Origin: JBBSOK01 sp965219125
GTDB taxonomy: Bacteria; Bacteroidota; Bacteroidia; Flavobacteriales; Flavobacteriaceae
Length of the DNA: 64,000 nucleotides
NCBI GenBank assembly: GCA_965219125.1
Contig: CBDCMO010000002.1
Location: forward strand, 682,001-746,000
Direction: 5' to 3'
Shown: one piece after another, positions 52,630-61,387 of the stretch
Position numbering within the stretch: the stretch's first letter is position 1
Layout of the letters: each line of letters opens with the position of its first letter
Notes under the pieces: generated by a model
What the model saw: only the letters and a program-made list of their open reading frames with translations
Databases searched by the model: none
Told to the model about the DNA's origin: nothing
Position numbers and translations under genes: made by a program

Positions 52630-53283
52630 ATGACTAAAGACAAGAATGTTGAATATAGCGCAACAAATACCTATTCAACCTTAAATACGTTTACTTCAAA
52701 AACAAAAAATGTTTGGCTTGTTTTTCACGGAATGGGCTATTTAAGCCGCTATTTTATTACTTATTTTTCCGAATTAAATGCTGAAGAAAATTTTATCATT
52801 GCTCCGCAAGCGCCTTCAAAATACTATCAAGATAAAAACTTTAAACGCGTTGGCGCTTCTTGGCTTACGAAGGAAAATACGCAGATGGAAACAGAAAATG
52901 TGCTGAAGTATGTTGATGCCGTTTTCTCAATAGAAAAACCTGAAACTATGCCGCGCTTTTTGGTTTTGGGATATTCCCAAGGCGTATCTATCGCCACACG
53001 TTGGTTGGCAAGCCGAAACCTGCAATGCGATGAACTTATTTTGCACAGTGGCGCAATTCCAAAAGAACTTACCGCAAATGATTTTGAATATTTAACACCT
53101 AATTGCAATATTACTTATCTCTACGGAAACAATGATGAATATATAAATGAAGCTAGAAAAACCGAGCAACAAATCAAAGGAAGCGAACTTTTTGGGCAGC
53201 ATTTAAAAATTAAAGTGTTCAACGGTACTCACGAGGTCAATAGAGACTTTTTAATGGATTTAGCTTTAAAAAATGTAAGCTAA
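52630..53283 (+). CDS. alpha/beta-hydrolase (phospholipase/carboxylesterase-like)
   Basis: A 217-residue cytoplasmic esterase-like protein. It has the oxyanion region LVFHGMGY (about 31-38), the nucleophile elbow LGYSQGVSIA (Ser near residue 119), an acid near LYGNNDEYI (about 164-172) and the catalytic His in FNGTHEVN (near residue 202). The fold resembles the YpfH/phospholipase-carboxylesterase group. It is divergent from the menaquinone genes; it could be a chaperone-like member of the MenH type but the sequence does not show that. Confidence 0.85.
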   Translation: MTKDKNVEYSATNTYSTLNTFTSKTKNVWLVFHGMGYLSRYFITYFSELNAEENFIIAPQAPSKYYQDKNFKRVGASWLTKENTQMETENVLKYVDAVFSIEKPETMPRFLVLGYSQGVSIATRWLASRNLQCDELILHSGAIPKELTANDFEYLTPNCNITYLYGNNDEYINEARKTEQQIKGSELFGQHLKIKVFNGTHEVNRDFLMDLALKNVS

Positions 53284-53718
53284 TTCTTACCTATTTTATA
53301 ATAAACTTGTTTTTAATATAACTTTTGGCGTTATTTGCCGACCGTTTATCGGTTTTAATAAGATTTATTATTTATAAATTCATTTGAAATAATTTTTAAT
53401 CTAAAAAATTATTTGTCTATCAAAATTTAGAAATAAGTTAAACAAAAAGGTTATGTATTTGTTAAAAGGAATTTAAAATTGAGAGAATTCTTTTATTTTT
53501 AGCTTTTTAATGAAATAAAAACATCAATATATATTTTTTTGAAGTGAAAAGCTTAATATTTGGTTAATAAACAAGCTTTTGAATAGAAAAGCGGTTCGGT
53601 TAGGAACCGCTTTTCGACTTTGCATATTTTTGTTTCGTTAAAATATTTCTACAAAAATTAAATTTCAATAATCAATATTCGCATCTCGTTTTATACTTTT
53701 ATAGCCTAACCAATATCT
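53284..53718 (+). other. 435-base intergenic region with a terminator-like hairpin and a -7 element
   Basis: AT-rich and without a gene. The only structures are the hairpin at 53586-53615 and a TATTTTTG at 53625-53632 that could be the -7 element of glgB (ATG 53719). The first 300 bases show nothing recognisable. Confidence 0.6.
53586..53615. terminator. strong hairpin, probable terminator upstream of glgB
   Basis: A perfect 12-bp stem GAAAAGCGGTTC / GAACCGCTTTTC with a 6-base loop. A moderate T run follows only after GACTTTGCA, so termination is likely but not certain. Confidence 0.6.
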
Positions 53719-55755
53719 ATGCAGACGGTAATTTCATATTCTCTTTTTACCGAATCTGACATACGCTTTTTTGTAAGTGGTAAGCATTTTAGATTGTTTG
53801 ATAAATTTGGCTCTCATCTGCTTGAATTTAATGGAATTATGGGAACATATTTTTCAGTTTGGGCGCCTGCGGCAAAACAAGTGAGTGTAATTGGCAGTTT
53901 TAATAATTGGGATGAAAACCAACATAAATTAAATATAAGATGGGACGGCAGCGGCATTTGGGAAGGTTTTATTCCTAATGTTGAAGAAGGCGCTACCTAT
54001 AAATACAAAATACAATCATACATTCCAGGCGTGGTTACCGAAAAAGCAGATCCGTATGCGAAATCTTGCGAACATCCGCCATCAACTGCATCAAAAGTTG
54101 TTAAGATTGAACACGTTTGGAAGGATGCAAGTTGGATGAAATCCCGACAGAAGAAAAATAGCCTGCAAAGTCCAATTTCGGTTTATGAAATGCATCTTTC
54201 TTCTTGGAAACGCCACGAAAACCCTGATAGACCTTATGCTTACTTAGAGTTAGCTGCTGAATTGCCAGCATACATAAAGAAAATGAACTTTACCCATGTA
54301 CAGTTTATGCCAATAATGGAATATCCGTACGATCCATCTTGGGGCTATCAAATTATAGGTTATTTCGCGCCAACATCGCGTTTTGGATCGCCCGAAGATT
54401 TTATGGTTTTGATTGAAACTTTGCATAATAATGATATTGGTGTTTTATTAGATTGGGTTCCCTCCCATTTTCCGGAAGACGCTGCTGGCCTTGGTTATTT
54501 TGATGGTAGCTGCGTTTATGAACATCCGGATCGGAGAAAAGGTTATCAGCCCGATTGGAAAAGTCTAATCTTCAATTATGGTAGAAATGAAGTTCGATCC
54601 TTTTTAATAAGCAACGCTATTTTTTGGCTAGAAAAATATCACGCCGATGGCTTGCGCGTGGATGCGGTATCTTCAATGCTGCATTTGGATTATAGTAGAG
54701 ATGAAGGTGAGTGGGAACCAAATGAATACGGCGGAAGGGAAAACTTGGATGTTATTTCGCTGTTAAAGGAATTAAATGAAGAAATAAATAAAAATTTTGA
54801 CGGAGTACAAACAATTGCTGAAGAATCCACCTCATATCCAATGGTTAGCAGACCAACAGCTCACGGCGGTTTAGGGTTTGGAATGAAATGGATGATGGGT
54901 TGGATGAACGATACGTTGAAGTATTTTGCCCGTGAAACAATTTATAGGCCATTTCACCAAAACGACCTTACATTTAGTATGACATACGCCTTCTCTGAAA
55001 ACTTTATGTTGCCGTTAAGTCATGATGAAGTAGTGTATGGCAAAGGTTCACTTTTGGGAAGAATGCCGGGCGATAATTGGCAGCGTTTTGCCAATTTAAG
55101 ATTATTGTTCGGTTATATGTTTACGCATCCCGGCACGAAATTATTAATGATGGGCTGCGAATTTGGACAAGAAAACGAATGGAATTTTAGAACCGGATTA
55201 GACTGGAATTTGCTTGAGAATAAATTACATAGTTCGATGCAAGAATATGTTTCAGATTTGAATAGGTTTTACAAAGAAAATCTTGCCCTTTCAGAAAAGC
55301 AATTTGAACCCGAAGGTTTTGAATGGCTTTCGTATGACGACAACAAAAATTGCGTGCTTGCCTATATCAGAAAAGGAAAAAATGAAAAAGAAAGTTTAGT
55401 AGTTTTCTGCAATATGACGCCAACTTTATTAGAAAATTATGAAGTTGGTGTTCCTTATTCTTGCAGAATCAGTGAGATTTTTAATAGTGATGAAAAAAAA
55501 TATGAAGGAAGTGGCGTTGGAAATGAAAAAATTATTAAGTCGAAGAAAAAGGAGAATCATGGCAAAGAATTTTCAGTTGCGGTAACCCTTCCACCCTTGG
55601 CGATGATTGCTTTTAAATATGAAACCGTAAAGATTAGAAAACCCAAAGAAATTTCAAAGGCGAAACCACTTCCGAAGAAACAAGTTGCACCAAAAGCAAA
55701 ACCAATTTCAACTAAAAAATCAATTCCGAGGAAAATAGCAATTTCAAAAAAATAA
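53719..55755 (+). CDS. glgB: 1,4-alpha-glucan branching enzyme with a basic C-terminal tail
   Basis: GlgB transfers alpha-1,4 chains to 6-positions in glycogen. The 678-residue protein has a CBM48-type domain (FSVWAPAAKQVSVIGSFNNW, about 49-68), then the GH13 barrel with YEMHLSSWKR, the nucleophile in DGLRVDAVSSML (about 308-319), the acid/base Glu in IAEESTSYP and the LSHDEVVYGKGS motif. After the usual end there are some 50 extra residues (about 628-678) that are rich in Lys, Pro and Ala, like a nucleic-acid- or polymer-binding tail. It is followed by an alpha-glucosidase gene, suggesting a small glycogen/alpha-glucan unit. Confidence 0.94.
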   Translation: MQTVISYSLFTESDIRFFVSGKHFRLFDKFGSHLLEFNGIMGTYFSVWAPAAKQVSVIGSFNNWDENQHKLNIRWDGSGIWEGFIPNVEEGATYKYKIQSYIPGVVTEKADPYAKSCEHPPSTASKVVKIEHVWKDASWMKSRQKKNSLQSPISVYEMHLSSWKRHENPDRPYAYLELAAELPAYIKKMNFTHVQFMPIMEYPYDPSWGYQIIGYFAPTSRFGSPEDFMVLIETLHNNDIGVLLDWVPSHFPEDAAGLGYFDGSCVYEHPDRRKGYQPDWKSLIFNYGRNEVRSFLISNAIFWLEKYHADGLRVDAVSSMLHLDYSRDEGEWEPNEYGGRENLDVISLLKELNEEINKNFDGVQTIAEESTSYPMVSRPTAHGGLGFGMKWMMGWMNDTLKYFARETIYRPFHQNDLTFSMTYAFSENFMLPLSHDEVVYGKGSLLGRMPGDNWQRFANLRLLFGYMFTHPGTKLLMMGCEFGQENEWNFRTGLDWNLLENKLHSSMQEYVSDLNRFYKENLALSEKQFEPEGFEWLSYDDNKNCVLAYIRKGKNEKESLVVFCNMTPTLLENYEVGVPYSCRISEIFNSDEKKYEGSGVGNEKIIKSKKKENHGKEFSVAVTLPPLAMIAFKYETVKIRKPKEISKAKPLPKKQVAPKAKPISTKKSIPRKIAISKK

Positions 55756-55774
55756 AAATAATATTAATTTTAAA

Positions 55775-55805
55775 TTTCGACTCGGTTGCTAAGCGTAGTC
55801 GAAGC
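55775..55805. repeat. REP-like palindrome between glgB and the GH31 gene
   Basis: TTCGACT (55776-55782) and AGTCGAA (55797-55803) are inverted arms around a 14-base centre containing GCTAAGCG. The unit matches the CTTCGACTACGCTCAG-type repeat common between genes in this phylum. It is followed by GATTTC-rich low-complexity DNA to about 55838. Confidence 0.5.
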
Positions 55806-55846
55806 ATCGATTTCAGTTTCGATTTCGATTTGGATTTCACAGATAT

Positions 55847-58249
55847 ATGATCGTAAATACAGAATTAGAAAAAAAGGGGAACCAATTTCCTAACAGAATA
55901 ATAGACTTCAAAAAAAGTAAAGATAAGTTCCATTTTACTACAGAAAACAATGTCTTATTGCAACTTACTGTAATCCGCGATAGTGTAATCCGCTTTCGAT
56001 ATGCGCCAATGGGCAGTTTTTCAAATGATTTTAGCTATGCAATTTCTGAAGATGCAGTTCGAGGTTATAATAAATTGGAATATTCTGAAGAAAAAGAGGA
56101 GTATAAAATAACCACTTCAAAATTAATAATTCATGTTGCCAAAGAAAATGGTAAAGTGAAAATTTTTGATATTAACGGAAATTTAATCAGTGAGGATGAA
56201 AACGGTTTTCATTGGGAAGACAGCTATGAACTTGGTGGCGAAATTGTTAAAATGAGCAAAAATAGTCAGAAGTTGGAATGTTTTTACGGTCTTGGGGATA
56301 AACCTATGCACTTCAATTTAAAAGGAAAACGTGTTGAAAATTGGGTAACAGATGAGTATGCCTTTGGAAAAGATAAAGATCCTCTATATAAGGCAATCCC
56401 TTTTTACATAGGTCTCCATAACGAAATTAGCTATGGAATTTTCTTTGATAATACCTTTAAAAGCTTTTTCGATTTTGGACAAGAACGCAGAAATGTAACC
56501 AGTTTTTGGGCGCAAGGTGGCGAGATGAATTACTATTTTATCTACGGTCCACAAATGGAAGAAGTGGTTACAAGCTACACCGATCTTACCGGAAAGCCAG
56601 AAATGCCACCGCTTTGGGCACTTGGCTATCATCAATGTAAATGGAGTTATTACCCAGAAAGTAATGTAAAGGAAATTGCTGCAAAATTCCGTGAGCTTAA
56701 AATACCGTGTGATGCTATTTATTTAGATATAGATTATATGGATGGTTTTAGGTGTTTTACCTGGAATGAGGAATACTTTCCCGATCCAAAGAGGATGGTT
56801 TCTGAATTGTTGGCAGATGGCTTTAAAACTGTTGCTATGATTGATCCGGGAATTAAAGTTGACAAAGATTATTCGGTTTATAAAGAGGCGTTGGAAAAGG
56901 ATTATTTCTGCAAACGTGCCGATGGGCCATTAATGCGCGGTAAAGTTTGGCCGGGCGATTGTAACTTCCCCGATTTTACAAATCCCGAAGTGCGAGAATG
57001 GTGGAGCCAATTGTACAAAGAAATGATTGAAGACGTGGGCATAGCCGGCGTTTGGAATGATATGAATGAACCTGCAATTATGGAAGTGCCAACAAAGACT
57101 TTCCCGTTGGATGTGCGTCATGATTATGATGGCAACCGTTGCAGCCACAGCAAAGCGCATAATATTTATGGTATGCAAATGGTTAGAGCTACGTATGATG
57201 GAATTAAACAATTTACCTATCCAAAAAGACCTTTTGTAATTACACGCGCCGCCTATTCCGGCACGCAGCGTTACTGCTCAACTTGGACGGGAGATAATGT
57301 GGCAACTTGGGAACATTTATGGATAGCAAACCAACAAGTCCAGCGAATGAGTATTTCAGGCTTTAGCTTTGTGGGCACGGATATTGGAGGTTTTGCAGAG
57401 CAACCAACTGGCGAATTATATTCGCGTTGGATTCAGTTGGGGATTTTCCATCCATTTTGCAGAACACACAGTTCGGGCGATCACGGAAACCAAGAACCGT
57501 GGGCTTTTGATGAAAATGTAACCAACATTTCACGTAAGTTTATCGAACTTCGTTATAAACTCCTTCCTTATTTATACACTGCTTTTTATCAATATGTAAC
57601 GGAAGGTCGCCCAATTATTAAGCCTTTGGTTTTGTTCGATCAAAAAGATGCACAGACTTATTATAGAACAGACGAATTTATTTATGGTGACAATATTTTG
57701 GTCTGTCCAATTCTGGAAGCAAATGCGCAAGGTCGCCGTATGTATTTTCCCAACGGAAAATGGTACAATTACTGGACGCACGAAATTGTTGAAGGCGGAA
57801 AAGAATTGTGGGTAGATGCAGATATTGAAACCATCCCAATGTTTATAAAAGAAGGTGCCATAATCCCAAAATATCCTGTACAGCAATACGTTGGCGAAAT
57901 AGAAATTGAAGAAGTTGAGCTGGAAGTTTATTATAAAGAAGGAAAGGAAACATCATTTTTATATGAAGATGCCAACGATGGTTATGATTATAAAAAAGGA
58001 CGATTTAGCTTTAGAACTTTTAAACTCACGGGGAAAAAAAATGAACTTATCATGCAACAACATAAAGAAGGAAAATATGTAACAGGTTATGATAACTTTA
58101 AATTAGATTTAAAGAGATTGCCATTTGAAATATCAAAAATTGAAGTTGACAATCAAGATACGCACTTGTCTGATTTAAAGGTTAACGGCAACACATCGTT
58201 GATAATTGATAAGAATTTTACAGAGCTGCATATTTTTGGAGTGAATTAG
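55847..58249 (+). CDS. GH31 alpha-glucosidase
   Basis: An 800-residue glycoside hydrolase family 31 enzyme without signal peptide. The N-terminal beta domain (to about residue 230) is followed by the barrel with PPLWALGYHQCKWSYYPE, YLDIDYMDGFRCFTWNEE and the nucleophile in GVWNDMNEPAIME (Asp near residue 403), then SGFSFVGTDIGGF and RTHSSGDHGNQEPW. These are usual for alpha-1,4-glucosidases acting on maltose-like ends. Lying 91 bases behind glgB it probably takes part in alpha-glucan turnover in the cytoplasm. Confidence 0.93.
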   Translation: MIVNTELEKKGNQFPNRIIDFKKSKDKFHFTTENNVLLQLTVIRDSVIRFRYAPMGSFSNDFSYAISEDAVRGYNKLEYSEEKEEYKITTSKLIIHVAKENGKVKIFDINGNLISEDENGFHWEDSYELGGEIVKMSKNSQKLECFYGLGDKPMHFNLKGKRVENWVTDEYAFGKDKDPLYKAIPFYIGLHNEISYGIFFDNTFKSFFDFGQERRNVTSFWAQGGEMNYYFIYGPQMEEVVTSYTDLTGKPEMPPLWALGYHQCKWSYYPESNVKEIAAKFRELKIPCDAIYLDIDYMDGFRCFTWNEEYFPDPKRMVSELLADGFKTVAMIDPGIKVDKDYSVYKEALEKDYFCKRADGPLMRGKVWPGDCNFPDFTNPEVREWWSQLYKEMIEDVGIAGVWNDMNEPAIMEVPTKTFPLDVRHDYDGNRCSHSKAHNIYGMQMVRATYDGIKQFTYPKRPFVITRAAYSGTQRYCSTWTGDNVATWEHLWIANQQVQRMSISGFSFVGTDIGGFAEQPTGELYSRWIQLGIFHPFCRTHSSGDHGNQEPWAFDENVTNISRKFIELRYKLLPYLYTAFYQYVTEGRPIIKPLVLFDQKDAQTYYRTDEFIYGDNILVCPILEANAQGRRMYFPNGKWYNYWTHEIVEGGKELWVDADIETIPMFIKEGAIIPKYPVQQYVGEIEIEEVELEVYYKEGKETSFLYEDANDGYDYKKGRFSFRTFKLTGKKNELIMQQHKEGKYVTGYDNFKLDLKRLPFEISKIEVDNQDTHLSDLKVNGNTSLIIDKNFTELHIFGVN

Positions 58250-58263
58250 ATTTTGAAAAACTT

Positions 58264-59067
58264 ATGAAAATAAAATTCTCAATAGTATTACCATCGTTTA
58301 TTTTCCTAACGTTCGCAATGTCTTGTGAAGAAAAAAAATGAATCAAAAATTAGTAATGCTGAAGTTTTAGGAAATGGAATTCCTTTTGATATTAAAAAAA
58401 TTATTTTCACTGAAAATGTTACAAGATTATATTCAAAAATAAGTAGCATTGATAGTTTGGAAGAAAAATTTCAAAAATAGGATCAGTTTCCTTTTCAAGA
58501 GGAATTGAACGATATTTCATTTAGGGTATAGAATATTAAAACATTGGACGTAAAAATTCCTGCATATGAATATTGTTTTGTATTTGAAGGAAATTGTAAG
58601 GACAGCATAGCCGTTTTTAATAATCTGTATTTTGATTGTATTAAAACACTTGCCCTTACTAAAGGTGAGATCGTAGCTATTACAGCAACATTAGAATATT
58701 TAGATGAAAAAATTAGGGATTCGGCTTTTTAAAGCCTTAAAAAATTTACGGTACGCCAGTTTTGGAATATAAATAAAATTCTAGCTTTAATGAGAAAACG
58801 GTAAGTTGGGCACCAAAAAATCTAATTGTTGAAGTTAGCACCTCATATGGCTTTTCATTTACCGCAAGCACAAATGATGATTCTAAAAATGAAAAATATT
58901 ATAAATTAGACTTGCTAATAGTGCAAAAAAAACAGTTGCAGGATTTGATACAAGCACATGTTCATATATACAATGATAATTTTGAACAGGATTATACACA
59001 AAGATTGGCAAATGTGAGTTTTTTACCTAAGCTAATAAATATTCAACATATTCTGATGCTTAATTAA
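58264..59067 (+). pseudogene. decayed lipoprotein gene with frameshifts and stops
   Basis: ATG at 58264 gives MKIKFSIVLPSFIFLTFAMSC, a normal lipoprotein signal, then EEKK and TGA caused by an A8 run at about 58329-58336. Dropping one A restores NESKISNAEVLGNGIPFDIK and on to FQK, then in-frame TAG codons near 58478 and 58527, more good sequence (NIKTLDVKIPAYEYCFVFEGN, about 58530-58731), TAA, and after another shift a final open stretch (NEKTVSWAPKNLIVEVSTSYG and on, about 58793-59067). Altogether about 260 residues of a secreted lipoprotein of unknown family, inactivated by at least two shifts and three stops. Confidence 0.75.
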
Positions 59068-59102
59068 GTATAGCGATTTTCAAAAAAAATTATCGAAATT
59101 AT

Positions 59103-59501
59103 TTAATTATTGTTTTTTATATTTTTTCTATTATATTTCAAATCTATAATATTTAATAAAATCGAAACCACCAAAGCAATCCCAAAACCCAAACCCGTCC
59201 ATAAATCGGCAGTTCTGCTGGAAACATTTATTCCTGACAGTCGGTTTACCAGATATTGCATATATGAATTAAATTCAGGCTCACGACCTAATTTTTCCAA
59301 TACTTCCCAATGCCAATCTGTTACGGGGCAATAACCGAAACCGTACCAAATACCCAGCACACTCCAAGAAAGACCTGTAAGCAATAAAAGCACAAGATTG
59401 TATTTTCTAGTTCTTTTTAAAATCCAACCGAGCATATTAAATAGGATAATAACCGTATGAAAAATGAGAAAGAAAATATCGGCGATTTCGTAGAATATCA
59501 T
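59103..59501 (-). CDS. DUF2784 membrane protein
   Basis: A 132-residue membrane protein with four hydrophobic segments. It carries the DUF2784 hallmark WYGFGYCPVTDWHWEVLEKLG (about residues 52-72), plus N-terminal FHTVIILFNMLGW. The function of this family is not known. It is a single gene convergent with the decayed lipoprotein gene (35 bases apart). Confidence 0.87.
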   Translation of the reverse strand: MIFYEIADIFFLIFHTVIILFNMLGWILKRTRKYNLVLLLLTGLSWSVLGIWYGFGYCPVTDWHWEVLEKLGREPEFNSYMQYLVNRLSGINVSSRTADLWTGLGFGIALVVSILLNIIDLKYNRKNIKNNN

Positions 59502-59636
59502 TCAAAAGATTTTTTCAGCTTAAATTTAACTAAGATAGAAACAAAATATATGATTACAATTATAGAAATTGGACTTCTTCAATTTTAAAACTTATTAGCA
59601 CTTTTTGTATCTTACAATGCTTTTAAAATATACATT

Positions 59637-61286
59637 ATGAAAAAAATTACATTTCTACTTTTAGCTTTTCTTGCTTTGCAGGTTAACGCCCAAATTTCGT
59701 TTTTAGGCGAAATTGATAATAAACCAGTTGCTAATAGATTGGTTGTAACACCAATAACAGCAAGCATCGGCTATCAAGGTTATGATGAAACGCAACCTTA
59801 TTTTGGACAAGGCGAATATGAAATTTTCCTCGATAATACAGATGGCGTTTTAGATAAACCCATCATAATTTTAGACGGTTTTGATCCCGGCGATTCCAGA
59901 AATATAGATGGATTGTACAACAGCCTTTCTTTTGATGGCCAAAATTTAGCAGACATTCTCCGCAATGAGGGTTTTGACATTGTAATCCTAAACGCCCCAC
60001 AATACACCACAGATGGAAAAAATATTGACGGCGGCGCAGATTTTATTCAACGAAACGCAATGGTTTTGGTTGAGCTTATCAATTTCATAAATTCAGAAAA
60101 AGTTGGAGATGAGCAATTGGTAGTCCTCGGCCCAAGTATGGGCGGTTTAATTGCCCGTTACGGCTTAACGTATATGGAAAGTAACAGCATAGATGCAAAC
60201 ACAAGACTTTACATAAGTTTTGATGCACCACATCGCGGCGCAAACGTGCCAATTAGCCTACAATATATAATCAATTATTTAGCCGTTCAAACTGGCGACC
60301 CAGATGCGCAGGCGGTTGTAGATGGTTTATTAAATTCTCCAGCAGCAAAAGAAATGTTGTACGACCATTTATATGCACATTTATTAACGGGTTCAACAAC
60401 CGATCAAGATCCAACAAAATTATTGCCCGAAGGCGCGCCCAATTTTAGAAATGCCTTTCAAGCAGAATTAGACGCTTTGGGTTTTCCATTTCAAACTAGA
60501 AATGTAGCAATGGTTAACGGAAGTGGTATTGGCACCACCACCGGAACGCCAGGAATTCTAGTAGTTGATACAACTTTAGATTTAGGAAGCGGCGCCACGG
60601 CAGATGTAAACCTACATTTTACACCGCCAGCTACACAGACCATAAACGTGACCAGTTTTGCCAGCTTCTTTGTAGGAATACCTATCGATACTTTTAACGC
60701 AAGCAGCCAGTCTTTTGATTACACAGATGGCGTAGATGCAGCGCCAGGAGGAACTTCTAAAATATCGAATGCTGTTGGTGACGGCACTGGCAATCCAATA
60801 ATTCAAGATTTTGTTGATGCTTTGCAACAAGATGAATTTAGTTTTATTCCATTAATAAGTTCGTTGGCGATTGAAGGAGAAAATAATTGGTTTGCAACGC
60901 CAAATCTCGATAATTCGCCATTTGCTGCAACCTTTATTCCTAATGTAAATGAACCACATGTAACAGTTACGGCTGCAAGTGCCCAATTTGCGTTAGATGA
61001 AATTAGAAATGGAGCTTTGGGAATTGCAGATTTGGATGTTTTAGGGAAATATTCATTGATTCAAAATCCTGTAACAGATGTAATTGGAATTCAAAATTCT
61101 AAAACTACAAAGGTTGGAAATATTTCTATAAAAATTTATTCCGTAAATGGACAAGAAGTTTTTAATCAAAATTTTGATGCTGAAAATTCGTTACTTTCTT
61201 TCAATACTTCTTTAGATGCTGGTTTATATTTCCTAAACATAAAAGATGCTGAAGGCTCTTATACATTGAAGCTTTTAGTGAAATAA
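59637..61286 (+). CDS. type IX-secreted lipase/esterase-like protein
   Basis: A 549-residue secreted protein: signal peptide 1-18 (QVNA cut); an alpha/beta-hydrolase domain (about 60-330) with KPIIILDGFDPGDS, the nucleophile elbow VLGPSMGGLIARYG (Ser167) and DAPHRGANVP; an insertion rich in small polar residues; and from about residue 470 a type IX secretion C-terminal sorting domain (YSLIQNPVTD ... VYSVNGQEVF-like ... LDAGLYFLNIKDAEGSYTLKLLVK, ending in Lys). It should be exported by the gliding-associated type IX system and released or anchored at the surface. Substrate not evident. Confidence 0.9.
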   Translation: MKKITFLLLAFLALQVNAQISFLGEIDNKPVANRLVVTPITASIGYQGYDETQPYFGQGEYEIFLDNTDGVLDKPIIILDGFDPGDSRNIDGLYNSLSFDGQNLADILRNEGFDIVILNAPQYTTDGKNIDGGADFIQRNAMVLVELINFINSEKVGDEQLVVLGPSMGGLIARYGLTYMESNSIDANTRLYISFDAPHRGANVPISLQYIINYLAVQTGDPDAQAVVDGLLNSPAAKEMLYDHLYAHLLTGSTTDQDPTKLLPEGAPNFRNAFQAELDALGFPFQTRNVAMVNGSGIGTTTGTPGILVVDTTLDLGSGATADVNLHFTPPATQTINVTSFASFFVGIPIDTFNASSQSFDYTDGVDAAPGGTSKISNAVGDGTGNPIIQDFVDALQQDEFSFIPLISSLAIEGENNWFATPNLDNSPFAATFIPNVNEPHVTVTAASAQFALDEIRNGALGIADLDVLGKYSLIQNPVTDVIGIQNSKTTKVGNISIKIYSVNGQEVFNQNFDAENSLLSFNTSLDAGLYFLNIKDAEGSYTLKLLVK

Positions 61287-61290
61287 TTTT

Positions 61291-61337
61291 TTTTGTAGTT
61301 TCTAGTTTAGTCTATGAGTCGATAGGTTTAGAGTTCA
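61291..61337. repeat. interspersed low-complexity repeat, copy 1
   Basis: The segment containing CTATGAGTCGATAGGTTTAG is, on the other strand, closely similar to 63822-63880 (CTCTAAACTCATCGACTCAT, then AAACTA...AACTACAAA). The two form a diverged inverted pair about 2.5 kb apart. Confidence 0.55.
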
Positions 61338-61387
61338 GATTTAAAATAAACTTCAAATATGAAAATCTTTATTAATTTCTCTTTTTA

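Noticed and set aside
58544..58732. A 62-residue independent small gene
   Set aside because: It starts at a TTG in the middle of the decayed lipoprotein frame and joins good sequence on both sides, so it is a fragment of the pseudogene.
59110..59334. Plus-strand ORF opposite the DUF2784 gene
   Set aside because: The minus-strand frame has the clear DUF2784 motif; the plus-strand frame has no recognisable feature.
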